Notes under the pieces: model-generated | What the model was told of the DNA's origin: nothing | What the model saw: only the letters and a program-made list of their open reading frames with translations | The model's database searches: none | From: a candidate division TA06 bacterium | Lineage (GTDB): Bacteria > Hydrothermota > DG-26 > E44-bin18 | Reading direction: 5' to 3' | DNA length: 40,535 nt | Assembly (NCBI GenBank): GCA_004376575.1 | Contig: SOJN01000127.1 | Location: 1 to 40,535, forward strand | Program-made: the position numbers and the translations under genes | Part shown: in pieces, positions 23,317-32,098 of the stretch | How the letters are laid out: each line of letters begins with the position of its first letter | How positions within the stretch are numbered: position 1 is the stretch's first letter

Positions 23317-24612
23317 CTAAAATGGAAATGGACGCTTGCCCTTGGGAAGTTCCTTCACCATCTTTCTGAAGGCGTCAACCTGCTTCAGGAGCGTGTTTAC
23401 ATCCTCCACGCGCACACCAGCTCCCATTGCTATCCTTCTTCTTCTGCTGCCGTTCAACAGCTTTGGGCTGTTTCTCTCCTCTTTGGTCATGGAGTTAATG
23501 ATCGCCTCAGCTCTACCTATGGCCTTTTCGTCCACTGGTAGTGTCTTCATGTGGGAGAAGCCTGGGACCATCTCAAGAATCTGTTCGAGGGATCCCATTT
23601 TCTTGATTTGACTTAGGCTGGCAAGAAAATCGTCCAGAGTGAACCCTTCTGTCAGTCTCTTCTCGAGTTCCTTTGCTTCTTCCTCGCTTATTGCAGCGTG
23701 GGCCTTTTCCAAGAGAGATTCTAAGTCACCTGCGCCAAGTATCCTTGATGCGAACCTTTCCGGGTGGAATTCTTCAATATCCTGAAACCTTTCACCAACC
23801 CCCACGAAACTCAACCCTACCCCTGTGGCAGACCTTATGGACAAGGCAGCACCTCCTCTGGCGTCGCCGTCCATCTTGGTCAGGACCACGCTGTCAATCC
23901 CAAGTTTTGAAGAGAACTCTTTAGCGACGTTTACCGCATCGGCTCCCATCATCCCATCTGCCACGAGAATCGTCTCGCTCGGAGAGACCGCCTTTTTTAT
24001 GTCCTTCAGTTCTCCCATCATGGGTTCGTCTATGTGAAGCCGCCCGGCAGTGTCAAGTATGACTGTGTCATGGGAAGATGTGAGGGCAAATTTGTGGGCA
24101 GAGGTGCAAATGGCCACAGGTGTTTCTTCCTGTGATTGGAAGAAATCAACCTTCGCAGATTTGGCCATAGACTTCAATTGCTCTATCGCAGCAGGCCTCT
24201 TCACATCGCAGCCCACCAGCAGTGGATTCCTCCCTTTCTTCTTGAGTCTGTCTGCGAGCTTCACTGCGGTGGTAGTCTTTCCCGACCCTTGAAGGCCAAC
24301 CAGCATTATGAAGGATGGGGCGGGTCCGAACTTCAGCTCCTTCCTCTTCTTTCCCAGAAGGTTGACCATCTCTTCGTACACGATCTTCATCACCTGTTCA
24401 CCTGGCGTAAGGCTCTTCAGGACAGTTTCTCCAAGAGCTTTCTCCTCTACTCTCTTTATGAAGTCTTTTGCCACCTTATAGTTGACATCGGCTTCGAGAA
24501 GAGCTCTCCTTATCTCCCTGGCTGACTCTTTCACCTGTTTCTCAGAAAGCCTTCCGTATCCTCGTAGCTTTCTGAATATCGTTTCTAGCGCTCCAGTGAG
24601 ATTTTCGAACAT
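23317..24612 (-). CDS. ffh: Signal recognition particle protein Ffh
   Basis: The SRP GTPase, which binds 4.5S RNA and signal peptides and docks with FtsY. The N-terminal helical domain (1-90) is followed by the G domain: GLQGSGKTTTAVKLA near 105, DTAGRLHID near 188, TKMDGDARGG near 246 and GVGERFQDIEEFHPERF near 270. The C-terminal M domain (about 300-431) has the Met-rich GFTLDDFLASLSQIKKMGS and the RNA-binding SRRRRIAMGAG. The length is normal though slightly short. The ATG at 24612 follows GGAGCTGAAA, 15 bp after tatC. It is last in the rnf-tatC-ffh run. Confidence 0.98.
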   Translation of the reverse strand: MFENLTGALETIFRKLRGYGRLSEKQVKESAREIRRALLEADVNYKVAKDFIKRVEEKALGETVLKSLTPGEQVMKIVYEEMVNLLGKKRKELKFGPAPSFIMLVGLQGSGKTTTAVKLADRLKKKGRNPLLVGCDVKRPAAIEQLKSMAKSAKVDFFQSQEETPVAICTSAHKFALTSSHDTVILDTAGRLHIDEPMMGELKDIKKAVSPSETILVADGMMGADAVNVAKEFSSKLGIDSVVLTKMDGDARGGAALSIRSATGVGLSFVGVGERFQDIEEFHPERFASRILGAGDLESLLEKAHAAISEEEAKELEKRLTEGFTLDDFLASLSQIKKMGSLEQILEMVPGFSHMKTLPVDEKAIGRAEAIINSMTKEERNSPKLLNGSRRRRIAMGAGVRVEDVNTLLKQVDAFRKMVKELPKGKRPFPF

Positions 24613-24627
24613 TTTCAGCTCCAGACT

Positions 24628-25389
24628 CTACTCGCCGGGTTCCTTTTCTGGCTCATCACTTTCACTGTCTGAAGATTTTGTTCTCCTTCTTGCAGTGAAT
24701 GAGACCAGAATGCTGATGACGTAGAGAAGCATCAAAGGTACGGAGAGGAAGAGTTGACTGACAACGTCGACAGAAGGGGTTACCACAGCGGAGGCAACAA
24801 AGATGCCAAGGATCGCCTCCCGCCACCTCCTTATGAGTGTTCCATGGGTGAGTAGCCCCAGTTTGGTGAGAAAAAATATGATTACGGGCATCTCAAACAC
24901 TATGCCGCATGCAACCAGAAGCCATATGACGAATGTGAAGTACTTCTGGACTCCTATCATGTCTTTCAGCGCTGGCCCACCAAAAGAGAGAAGGACCTTC
25001 AGGCCAACCGGCATGACTACGAAGTAGGCGAACGCTACGCCACCGAGAAAGAGAATTGTAGAGAATATGACAGTGGGTACGGTGTATCCCTTTTCGGTCC
25101 TGGTTAGAGCAGGAACCACAAAAGCCCAGATTTGATAGATGACTACAGGAGAAGCCATTCCAACACCGATGGCCAGCGCAAGCTTCATTCTTACGATGAG
25201 CGCCTCAGTGGGGCCGAAGAAGTAGAGCATACCCACAGGCTTGGAAAGGAGTTGAAGCACGAGGGGTCCAAGAACCCATCCCGCAATGGAACAGACGATT
25301 ACTGCAATTCCGCATTTTATTATGCGGCCCCTCAGTTCATCCAGATGCTGCAGGAGAGGCATCCGCCCCTCTTCTATTTTCTGTTCCAC
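24628..25389 (-). CDS. tatC: Sec-independent translocase TatC
   Basis: The core receptor of the twin-arginine export pathway, with six predicted membrane helices in 253 residues. Family marks are the N-terminal MPLLQHLDELRGRII, the loop FGPTEALIVRMKLAL near 58, and YQIWAFVVPALTRTEKGYT near 85-103. The cytoplasmic tail is acidic. The start is the GTG at 25389 after GAGGTATCTACG, 18 bp after rnfA. No tatA or tatB gene is in the window. Placement in the rnf transcript may help co-express membrane redox proteins, but this is inference. Confidence 0.97.
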   Translation of the reverse strand: MEQKIEEGRMPLLQHLDELRGRIIKCGIAVIVCSIAGWVLGPLVLQLLSKPVGMLYFFGPTEALIVRMKLALAIGVGMASPVVIYQIWAFVVPALTRTEKGYTVPTVIFSTILFLGGVAFAYFVVMPVGLKVLLSFGGPALKDMIGVQKYFTFVIWLLVACGIVFEMPVIIFFLTKLGLLTHGTLIRRWREAILGIFVASAVVTPSVDVVSQLFLSVPLMLLYVISILVSFTARRRTKSSDSESDEPEKEPGE

Positions 25390-25407
25390 CGTAGATACCT
25401 CGGCGCT

Positions 25408-25986
25408 TTACATTTTGACAAGGCCGGAGAACCCGAAAAAGGCAAGGGAAAGTAGGCCGGCGACGATAAGAGCTATGGGGACGCCCTTTAAGCACCTGGG
25501 TACGTCTGCGAAGACGAGTCGCTGTCTTATCCCTGCCATCAGGAGGAGGGCGAGAGTGAACCCCAGACCAGCACCCAGTCCGAATATGATCGCTCTTAAG
25601 AGATCATAACTCTTTAAGACGTTCAAGAGTGCCAATCCGAGTATGGCACAGTTTGTGGTTATGAGCGGCAGGTATATCCCTAAGCCCTTATACAGGGTTG
25701 GAACGGCTTTCTGGAGAACGGTCTCCACAAGCTGCACTAAAGATGCGATGATGAGTATGAAGGCGATAAGTTGAAGAAACTCCAGACCGAGCGGTACCAG
25801 CACAAAGGTGTAGACAATGTTGGTTCCCACTGAAGCAAGAGTCATTACAAAGATGACCGACATGCCCATGCCGAAAGCAGTCTCCAATCTCTTGGAGACA
25901 CCAAGGAAGGGGCAGATACCAAGGAATCTAGCCAGTACGAAGTTGTTTACAAGAGCTGCTCCAACGAATATGATGAAAAGCTCCAT
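25408..25986 (-). CDS. rnfA: Rnf complex subunit RnfA
   Basis: An integral membrane subunit (192 residues, six helices) of the ion-pumping ferredoxin:NAD oxidoreductase. Typical segments are NNFVLARFLGICPFLGVS at 14-31, and NCAILGLALLN with GAGLGFTLALLLMAGIRQRL in the second half. RnfA and RnfE are homologous and bury a shared Fe-S cluster through conserved Cys, here Cys25 and Cys113. It starts 5 bp after rnfE. In most clusters rnfB follows rnfA; here tatC does. Confidence 0.97.
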   Translation of the reverse strand: MELFIIFVGAALVNNFVLARFLGICPFLGVSKRLETAFGMGMSVIFVMTLASVGTNIVYTFVLVPLGLEFLQLIAFILIIASLVQLVETVLQKAVPTLYKGLGIYLPLITTNCAILGLALLNVLKSYDLLRAIIFGLGAGLGFTLALLLMAGIRQRLVFADVPRCLKGVPIALIVAGLLSLAFFGFSGLVKM

Positions 25987-25991
25987 GCGGC

Positions 25992-26591
25992 CTAGCTTTC
26001 CTCCTGCTTCGTCAGTTTGTTCATTACGCCCAGCATCAACCCCAAAGCGATAAATGCGCCGGGCGGGAGAAGCATGATTATTGCGACCTCATACGATGAA
26101 GGAAGAATCTGGAATCCGAATATTGTGCCCACGCCGAGAAGCTCCCTGATAGCACCCAGGGCAACAAGAGAGATGGTGAATCCCAAGCCCATTCCCAGTC
26201 CATCCACGAAGGACTTGAGAACACTGTTTCTGGATGCGAAAGCTTCAGCCCTGCCCAGTATGATGCAGTTAACCACGATGAGTGGCACGAACAGGCCGAG
26301 AACCTTATGGATAGGATGAAAGAAGCCAGCCATGCCCAGATCAATCATAGTCACGAAGCTTGCGATAACCACGATGAAGACAGGAATTCTGACTTTCCTG
26401 GGAATCACCTTTCTTATTGATGATATGACCAAGTTTGAACCGACTAAGACAAATGTGGTGGCAAGTCCCATGGCCACGCCATTCATGGCTGCCGTAGTCA
26501 CTGCCAGCGTAGGGCAGAGGCCCAGGACTAGTCGGAAGAGCGGGTTTTCCTTGACAAATCCTTTTGTGAATTCCTTCCACAGGCTCATCAT
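25992..26591 (-). CDS. rnfE: Rnf complex subunit RnfE
   Basis: A 199-residue membrane subunit with six helices. It opens with the family segment FVKENPLFRLVLGLCPTLAVT, given here as FVKENPLFRLVLGLCP. Later it has VVNCIILGRAEAFA and GLGMGLGFTISLVALGAIRELLG-type residues. Two conserved Cys (LCP, NCI) fit the intramembrane Fe-S site formed with RnfA. The ATG overlaps the rnfG stop (ATGA), so translation is coupled. The Cys-bearing segments are intact, which argues for a working complex despite the missing rnfB. Confidence 0.97.
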   Translation of the reverse strand: MMSLWKEFTKGFVKENPLFRLVLGLCPTLAVTTAAMNGVAMGLATTFVLVGSNLVISSIRKVIPRKVRIPVFIVVIASFVTMIDLGMAGFFHPIHKVLGLFVPLIVVNCIILGRAEAFASRNSVLKSFVDGLGMGLGFTISLVALGAIRELLGVGTIFGFQILPSSYEVAIIMLLPPGAFIALGLMLGVMNKLTKQEES

Positions 26592-27196
26592 TCCGCTCCT
26601 GCCAGGATCTCGCTCCTGTGTTCTTCAAGAATCTTCAGGCCTCGACTCACTGCTATTGTGATCGCTCTGGGGGATATGGTGGCTCCGGTTATGGCCTGTA
26701 TGTCGCCCCCATCGTTGACTACGGCAAGGTTTCCGGCCATCAGCTTGGAATTTCCCAGGGACTTACCCCTGAACTGCGTCTTGAATGAATCTTTTTCTAT
26801 CAGTGCCCCCAGCCCTGGTGTCTCGGCATGTTCCAGAACTTCTATCCCGGATATCTCGGAGTCCAAACTTGTGCCAAGCATCACATGAATGAAGCTCTGG
26901 AATCCCACGGCGACTACGACGAAGGCGACACCCGTTATGTCCTGGCCCATCTTAGCGTAGTAAAATGTAAACTCCTCGGTCTTACCATTGTCCAGGGTAA
27001 GGCTTAGACTTTTGGCGGTGGTAGCCGGGTCGTTATCATACTGAGGCAGAGTTGTTTGCAGAGCTCTCAAAAGCTCGAGCCTTTTCTGTTCTGCTATGGG
27101 TTCCTTTGTCACCATGTAGACTGAACCGAGGGCGATCGCAGCGACCAGACATGTAATGGACAGAGTGGCGATCAGTTTGACCAGTGAAATATCCAT
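26588..27196 (-). CDS. rnfG: Rnf complex FMN-binding subunit RnfG
   Basis: A 202-residue subunit with an N-terminal membrane anchor (8-29) and an extracytoplasmic FMN domain. Covalent FMN attachment is expected at Thr173 in AITGATISPRAIT, and GVAFVVVAVGFQSFIHV with HAETPGLGALIE are further family marks. It starts 4 bp after rnfD and overlaps rnfE by 4 bp. It passes electrons between RnfC/D and the NADH side in current models. Confidence 0.96.
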   Translation of the reverse strand: MDISLVKLIATLSITCLVAAIALGSVYMVTKEPIAEQKRLELLRALQTTLPQYDNDPATTAKSLSLTLDNGKTEEFTFYYAKMGQDITGVAFVVVAVGFQSFIHVMLGTSLDSEISGIEVLEHAETPGLGALIEKDSFKTQFRGKSLGNSKLMAGNLAVVNDGGDIQAITGATISPRAITIAVSRGLKILEEHRSEILAGAE

Positions 27197-27200
27197 GAAT

Positions 27201-28277
27201 CTAATTCCTCTGCTTTGCAGATCCGAACTTTTTGGGCGAGGTCCAGTGGTCGATGAGCGGAGTGGTCGCGTTCATCAAGAGTATCGAATAGGAGACACCC
27301 TCAGGGTATCCACCAAATGCTCTTATGATCACTGTGATGATCCCGCATCCGACGCCAAAAAAGAGACGCCCCCTCCGAGTTACGGGAGAGGTTACCATAT
27401 CTGTTGCCATGTAGAATGCACCCAGGATCAACCCTCCGGCCATCACCTGAAAAAGAACATTCCCGGTGAAAAAACCTTTTGCTCCTCCGAATATCCATCC
27501 AAGTACAGCCACTGTTCCAACATAGGTAATGGGAATTCTCCAGTCGATAATCTTCTTCGCAAAGAGTAAGATAGCACCAAGCAGAAGGAGAGCAACTGAT
27601 ACTTCACCAATGCACCCTCCTACGTTTCCCCAGAACAGGTTTGCCAAGCCCTGAGAGCTGTACAGTTGGGAAACGCCAAGTTTCACCTGGGCAATCTGCT
27701 GAGGAAGTGAGGTGGGATCTGCAAAAACCCTGTGCGCCTCCTTGAGCACACTCAAAGGGGTTGCGGAACTCACCGCGTCAATGCCTGAAAGCGTTCCAAA
27801 TTTCGGCGCCAGCCACTTTGTGGTCATGTGAACTGGCCATGATGCCATGATGACGGCTCTGCCCAGAAGCGCGGGGTTCCAGATGTTGTATCCCAATCCA
27901 CCAAAGATCTGTTTTACGCCTATGGCGCTGGCCGATCCGACCACCACAAGCCAGTAGGGGACCCCCGGAGGCACATTGTAGGCCAGCAGTATTCCGGTGA
28001 TTATTGCACTGCCATCGTATACGGTTATTGGCCTTCCCCGCACTTTCTGAAAGAGAGCCTCAACCAGGACGGCTGTAAGAATGCTGGTGAGCGTAAGCCA
28101 GAGTGTCCTGATCCCAAAGACATAAACTGACCAGATCATCGCCGGGACAAGCGCCACAACCACCCAGTACATCACCACCTGCACGTCCGTCTGGCTTCTT
28201 ATGTGTGGGGAAACGGACAGAAGAAGTTTTGGGGCCGCTTCCACGGTGCTGGTTGATTTTTCAGTCTCTTTGTTCAT
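27201..28277 (-). CDS. rnfD: Rnf complex subunit RnfD
   Basis: A 358-residue polytopic membrane subunit homologous to NqrB, which also carries covalent FMN. The attachment motif is SSATPLS with Thr173. Other marks are SPHIRSQTDVQVVMYWVVVAL-type residues near 23-43, QIFGGLGYNIWNPALLGRA near 123 and FYMATDMVTSPVTRRGRL near 295. The ATG overlaps the rnfC stop (ATGA). It is thought to form part of the ion path together with RnfA and RnfE. Confidence 0.97.
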   Translation of the reverse strand: MNKETEKSTSTVEAAPKLLLSVSPHIRSQTDVQVVMYWVVVALVPAMIWSVYVFGIRTLWLTLTSILTAVLVEALFQKVRGRPITVYDGSAIITGILLAYNVPPGVPYWLVVVGSASAIGVKQIFGGLGYNIWNPALLGRAVIMASWPVHMTTKWLAPKFGTLSGIDAVSSATPLSVLKEAHRVFADPTSLPQQIAQVKLGVSQLYSSQGLANLFWGNVGGCIGEVSVALLLLGAILLFAKKIIDWRIPITYVGTVAVLGWIFGGAKGFFTGNVLFQVMAGGLILGAFYMATDMVTSPVTRRGRLFFGVGCGIITVIIRAFGGYPEGVSYSILLMNATTPLIDHWTSPKKFGSAKQRN

Positions 28278-29605
28278 GCGCTCTTCTTCTTTCTTCGCTC
28301 TTCAAAGATTCTGGCTTTTCCGCTCTTCATGTAGTGCACAAGGTTTCTTCTGGAGGGGCAGACATATGAGCACGTGCCGCACTCCTTGCAGTCCATAATG
28401 CCAGTTCTCTCTGCGTCCTCAAGCATTCCTAATCTGGCGAAGTCCCCGATTGTTGTTGGCAGGAGCTTCATAGGGCAAGCATCTACACATCTGGCACATC
28501 TGATGCACGGCTCTTCTACGAACTGTTTCGCGTCCTTCTCATCCAGCACCACTATTCCCGACGTTCCTTTCACTACAGGAACCTGGTCCGTGAAGACAGC
28601 AATCCCCATCATGGGCCCTCCCATGATGATCTTCCGTGGGACAGTCTTCAGGCCGCCGCAGGCTTCAAAAAGAGTGGAGAAAGGCGTTCCTATTCTAGCG
28701 AGCACATTCTTGGGCTCTCCTATTGCGGAGCCTGTGACTGTTACCACCCTTTGAATCAGCGGCCTCCCAAATCTGATCGCCTCGAATATGGCCAGGGCAG
28801 TTCCAACGTTCTGGACCAGGACTCCTATGTCCATAGGCAGTCCTCCTGAAGGGATCTCCCTGTGGACTATAGCGTCTATTATGTAGTGCTCCTGGCCCTG
28901 AGGGTATTTGACTTCGAGAGGGGCCACCTCGAACGGGTTCTCGGATTTGGGTATGGACTCAAACGCACTGACAGCGTCAGGTTTGTTGGCTTCAATACCT
29001 ATGAATCCCCGCTTACAGCCCAGAGCCTTGAGTATTAACTTGCCCCCTTCAACAATGTCTTTTGTCCTCTCCAACATGAGCCTGTGGTCGGAAGTCAGAT
29101 AGGGTTCGCACTCTGCACCATTCAGTATGCACGTGTCAATCGGCTTCTCCTTGGGTGGTGAAAGTTTAACATGGGTGGGAAACGCCGCTCCTCCGAGCCC
29201 GACTATTCCCGCCTCTTTCACCATTTCAACGAGCTGTTGAGGTTCATGGTCGCGGTAGCTGTCCGTGGATTTCACCGACTCATCCCAGGCGTCCTCGCCA
29301 TCTCCTTCTATGATCACTGCTTGTGCATAGGCACCGGTGACGGGGTGGATGCATTCGCCCACCTCCTTGACTTTCCCGGATATTGAAGAGTGGATAGTTG
29401 CTGAAATGAACCCCCTCGCCTCACCAATCTTGGTTCCCACCTTGACAGGATCGCCCTTTTTGACCAACGGTTCTGAAGGGGCTCCGGTGTGCTGATGGAG
29501 AGGTATGGTAACCAGATCTGGCGGAGGGAGCACTTCTATCTTCTTGTTTTCCGTATACTTACATTCTGGAGGGTGGGTGCCTCCACTGAATGTCCGCTTC
29601 CGCAT
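28274..29605 (-). CDS. rnfC: Rnf complex subunit RnfC
   Basis: A 443-residue peripheral subunit that binds NADH and FMN and carries two [4Fe-4S] clusters. An N-terminal barrel-like part starts MRKRTFSGGTHPPE. The nucleotide-binding part has VGLGGAAFPTHVKLSPP near 135 and GAECEPYLTSDH. C-terminal cluster motifs are CIRCARCVDACP (about 366-377) and CKECGTCSYVCP (about 405-416). The ATG at 29605 follows CGGAGTCTAG, about 33 bases after the predicted transcription start. First gene of the rnfCDGEA-tatC-ffh run. Confidence 0.97.
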   Translation of the reverse strand: MRKRTFSGGTHPPECKYTENKKIEVLPPPDLVTIPLHQHTGAPSEPLVKKGDPVKVGTKIGEARGFISATIHSSISGKVKEVGECIHPVTGAYAQAVIIEGDGEDAWDESVKSTDSYRDHEPQQLVEMVKEAGIVGLGGAAFPTHVKLSPPKEKPIDTCILNGAECEPYLTSDHRLMLERTKDIVEGGKLILKALGCKRGFIGIEANKPDAVSAFESIPKSENPFEVAPLEVKYPQGQEHYIIDAIVHREIPSGGLPMDIGVLVQNVGTALAIFEAIRFGRPLIQRVVTVTGSAIGEPKNVLARIGTPFSTLFEACGGLKTVPRKIIMGGPMMGIAVFTDQVPVVKGTSGIVVLDEKDAKQFVEEPCIRCARCVDACPMKLLPTTIGDFARLGMLEDAERTGIMDCKECGTCSYVCPSRRNLVHYMKSGKARIFEERRKKKSA

Positions 29606-29644
29606 CTAGACTCCGTGGGACTGAGAAGATGAAAATTTGCAAGG

Positions 29645-29672
29645 ATTATATAGGCCACAACGGTTCTGTCAA
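29645..29672 (-). promoter_or_regulatory. Near-consensus promoter of the rnf operon
   Basis: On the minus strand: TTGACA (29672-29667), a 16-bp spacer, and TATAAT (29650-29645), both exact. The start point would be near 29638, about 33 bases before the rnfC ATG. Confidence 0.85.
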
Positions 29673-29693
29673 CCAAAAACAACTTGCGGTTGG

Positions 29694-29772
29694 TACCCCC
29701 GTCAAACGGGGGCTCGTGAAACGAGCCGGGCAGGCCCCGTGTATCTCACTTCGCGAGAAACGGGGCAAGCAG
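29694..29772. repeat. Three-hairpin intergenic repeat, copy 1
   Basis: Three successive stems: CCCCCGTCAAACGGGGG, GGCTCGTGAAACGAGCC, and CCCCGT...ACGGGG enclosing TCTCACTTCGCGAGA. It is closely similar in order and sequence to 36025-36103. Confidence 0.75.
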
Positions 29773-29907
29773 GTGTTACATTTTGGGGGTTGGTGCCAGG
29801 CGTGACAGTTTGACATCTTGACCAAAAGCACACGGGGTTCAGATCCGAAAGCCTGTACCGTCAGGGGAAGGGTTGGAAATTTGGCTTTTGCAATTTAGAA
29901 TTCACAA

Positions 29908-30648
29908 TCATTTCTTGGTAGCGAGTACGACCATTCTCGGCGTATCTATCCAGTAGTCCCGTCCATCTATGTGGCCGTAGACTGATTTTAGCATCATACG
30001 CGACTTTTCAATCATCTTACCCAGCTCGGTCAGAGTGTAGAATCTCATGGAGTGACTTCTCTCTATCCTCTGCTTGCCGCCAAGTATGACAGTCTTTACT
30101 GAGATTCTGCTGGTCAATGGATCGAAACTCCTTAGATCGAGGGCGAACTGGTGGCTACCCACCTTTTCCCAGCCTTTTTCTCGGAATGAAGCTATTACCC
30201 GTTCCCTGTTTATGGTGTCTATAAGAAATTTGCCACCGGGCCTGAGGGATGCATGTACACCATCAAGGACCTTCTGGTCTTCCGACTCTGTTTCAAAATA
30301 TCCAAAGGCAGTGAACATATTGATTACCGCATCAAATTCAGACTCAAATGGAATCTCCCGCATGTCTCCTATGACCAAATTAACGTTCACCTTTTCCCTT
30401 TCACAGTCTCTCCTTGCCCTTTCCAGTAGGACAGCCGACAGGTCGTAGCCAGTCACATCGAATCCTCTTTTCATCAGGCCTATGGAATGCCTCCCATACC
30501 CGCAGCAGAGATCGAGAACTTTTGAGCCTTTTCTGAGTTTGAGGATTTTGATTATGCCTTCGACCTCAGCTGCAGTCTTCTTGGCATCTACAGGCCCGTA
30601 GATGTCCACATAGTCTTTGTCGAAAAAGTCACGCCACCATTCAGACAT
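29908..30648 (-). CDS. Class I SAM-dependent methyltransferase
   Basis: A 246-residue cytoplasmic enzyme with the Rossmann-type methyltransferase core. Motif I is KVLDLCCGYGRHSIGL (about 43-58), followed by GYDLSAVLLERAR (motif II), VIGDMREIPFE (motif III) and SLRPGGKFLIDTIN. The N-terminal WWRDFFDKDYVDIY segment is common in uncharacterised methyltransferases of this kind. The substrate cannot be read. The ATG follows GGGAGGAGACC. It has its own promoter and is probably a single-gene unit. Confidence 0.88.
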   Translation of the reverse strand: MSEWWRDFFDKDYVDIYGPVDAKKTAAEVEGIIKILKLRKGSKVLDLCCGYGRHSIGLMKRGFDVTGYDLSAVLLERARRDCEREKVNVNLVIGDMREIPFESEFDAVINMFTAFGYFETESEDQKVLDGVHASLRPGGKFLIDTINRERVIASFREKGWEKVGSHQFALDLRSFDPLTSRISVKTVILGGKQRIERSHSMRFYTLTELGKMIEKSRMMLKSVYGHIDGRDYWIDTPRMVVLATKK

Positions 30649-30678
30649 GGTCTCCTCCCGAGGACATAAGCAGCCAGC

Positions 30679-30706
30679 AATATAGCAGAATTGGGAGAAA
30701 TGTCAA
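30679..30706 (-). promoter_or_regulatory. Promoter of the methyltransferase gene
   Basis: On the minus strand: TTGACA (30706-30701), a 16-bp spacer and TATATT (30684-30679). The start point would be near 30672, about 24 bases before the ATG. Confidence 0.75.
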
Positions 30707-30772
30707 AAGCTGAAATAAGGTCTGGCTGGAGTGAAGGAGAGTGGAGACCCCATCGTTACAGGCCGGGGTCTT

Positions 30773-31984
30773 CTAATCGACGCACAACGCTCTGGTCATC
30801 AGATCCAGATGGTCGGACAACAGCCTGGTTATGAGGAAATTCTTCCTCACATGCTCCCTTCCTTTTTCTCCTACCTCCCTGCCCAACTCAGGATTCCGCA
30901 ATATGTTCACGATGCTATCTGCAAAACCCTCTGTGTCGTGAGGATCAACCAGGAATCCATTCTCCTTATTCACCTGAAGAGGTATGCCTCCCACATTTGA
31001 GGCCACAACTGGTGTCCTTTTCCAGAGGGCCTCAGTTACTGTCAGACCAAACCCCTCTCTTATCGATTTTTGCACGATGACTGAAGAGGTTCGCTGCAAC
31101 GCATTTACAAGAATGTTGTTTTCAGAGGTTATGAGAATCACATCCCCTGTGTCTACCAGGCGGTTTGCCCTCTTCTTCACTTTCTCAAAAATGGCAGGTG
31201 CCTCAGGATCGTCCGTGGCCACGCTTCCGCACAGCACCAATCTGCAATCAACCTTTTCCTTCACGCGTTTGAATACCTTCACCACGCCTTCAGGGTCTTT
31301 CCACTTGTCGAACCTTGATATCTGGGTTATGAGCGGCTTGTCTCTACTTATGCCAAATTTCTTGAGGTATTTAGAGATGTCTTTTTCAGAAAGCTCAATG
31401 TTCTTTGGAGAAAGGGGGTCAATCACAGGGTAGATGATTCTCTGCTCGACTGGAAGGTCTTTTCTTAGATATTTTTTGTTGGATACGACAGCCATATCAT
31501 AACTCAGGATAAATGTCTTAAGGAACTGCCAGATCTCCTCATCGGGGTTTGATATGTCTACGTGACACCTCCAGATCCATGGTTGACCTTTTCGGTAGAA
31601 TCTTATGAGAGGAAGGGGCTGGGGATCGTGTATGATTATGCATGAATGGTCTATGTGTGTGTATGAAGAAAAATCCTCATTTGCCTGAATGTACAGGCGC
31701 TTCTTTATTCTGCTCAGGTTAATCTTCTCTCCTTGAAGCCCATTGTGGAACTTCTTGGTTATGGTGAAGAAATCGGGATTGCCGTGGAGTATTCTCCAAC
31801 CGGCCCATACCCCTATGTCGTTTAGAAGTGGCACAAGGCTGTTCAAGATCTCTGCTACGCCGCCGCCAGTATAGGTAGAATTGATGTGCAGGATGTGTTT
31901 CCCGAGCAGCTTTCTCGCTTTCCTGCGTATTTCGCTGGTCACTTCATCTCCCACGATATCCCTGTAATCGTGCAGATGTCGCAT
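30773..31984 (-). CDS. treT: TreT-type trehalose synthase (GT4 glycosyltransferase)
   Basis: TreT forms trehalose from an NDP-glucose and glucose in one step. The 403 residues match archaeal TreT in length and motif order: an N-terminal DYRDIVGDE, HINSTYTGGGVAEILNSLVP (32-51), FHNGLQG, HDPQPLPLIRFY, WIWRCHVDIS, ISRFDKWKDPEGV near 230 and KSIREGFGLTVTEALWK near 320. The last carries the GT4 E-x7-E signature. The family link is by recognition of this motif set. The ATG at 31984 has no good ribosome site of its own but overlaps the stop of a 17-codon ORF (TAATG). It sits beside a fused OtsA-OtsB gene, giving two trehalose routes side by side. Confidence 0.88.
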   Translation of the reverse strand: MRHLHDYRDIVGDEVTSEIRRKARKLLGKHILHINSTYTGGGVAEILNSLVPLLNDIGVWAGWRILHGNPDFFTITKKFHNGLQGEKINLSRIKKRLYIQANEDFSSYTHIDHSCIIIHDPQPLPLIRFYRKGQPWIWRCHVDISNPDEEIWQFLKTFILSYDMAVVSNKKYLRKDLPVEQRIIYPVIDPLSPKNIELSEKDISKYLKKFGISRDKPLITQISRFDKWKDPEGVVKVFKRVKEKVDCRLVLCGSVATDDPEAPAIFEKVKKRANRLVDTGDVILITSENNILVNALQRTSSVIVQKSIREGFGLTVTEALWKRTPVVASNVGGIPLQVNKENGFLVDPHDTEGFADSIVNILRNPELGREVGEKGREHVRKNFLITRLLSDHLDLMTRALCVD

Positions 31985-32037
31985 TATCTAGACGCCCCGA
32001 CTGATCTGCTCAAGCAATTGCTGAGGTTAGCCGCCAT
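31984..32037 (-). CDS. Possible 17-codon leader peptide upstream of treT
   Basis: The ATG at 32037 follows ACAGGAGGACTCT, the best ribosome site in the region, and reads MAANLSNCLSRSVGASR to a TAA that overlaps the treT ATG as TAATG. treT itself lacks a good site, so it is probably translated by coupling. A 63-codon in-frame extension upstream is possible but lacks a ribosome site. No function in the peptide itself is evident. Confidence 0.5.
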   Translation of the reverse strand: MAANLSNCLSRSVGASR

Positions 32038-32070
32038 AGAGTCCTCCTGTTTAGAGTTATCTGCAATTTC

Positions 32071-32098
32071 TGTACCCAATTCTACAGAATTTTGTACA
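32071..32098. promoter_or_regulatory. 28-bp operator-like palindrome upstream of treT
   Basis: The sequence has arms TGTAC...GTACA and AATTCT...AGAATT, symmetric at 11 of 14 base pairs. It lies about 34-60 bp before the leader ATG, overlapping a weak possible -10. It looks like a dimeric repressor site, and the regulator is unknown. Confidence 0.4.

Larger units (their letters stand above)
29606..29907. other. Intergenic region upstream of rnfC
   Basis: It holds the rnf promoter (29645-29672), one copy of a three-hairpin repeat (29694-29772) and an AT-rich stretch ending near the methyltransferase stop. No gene was seen. Confidence 0.6.
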
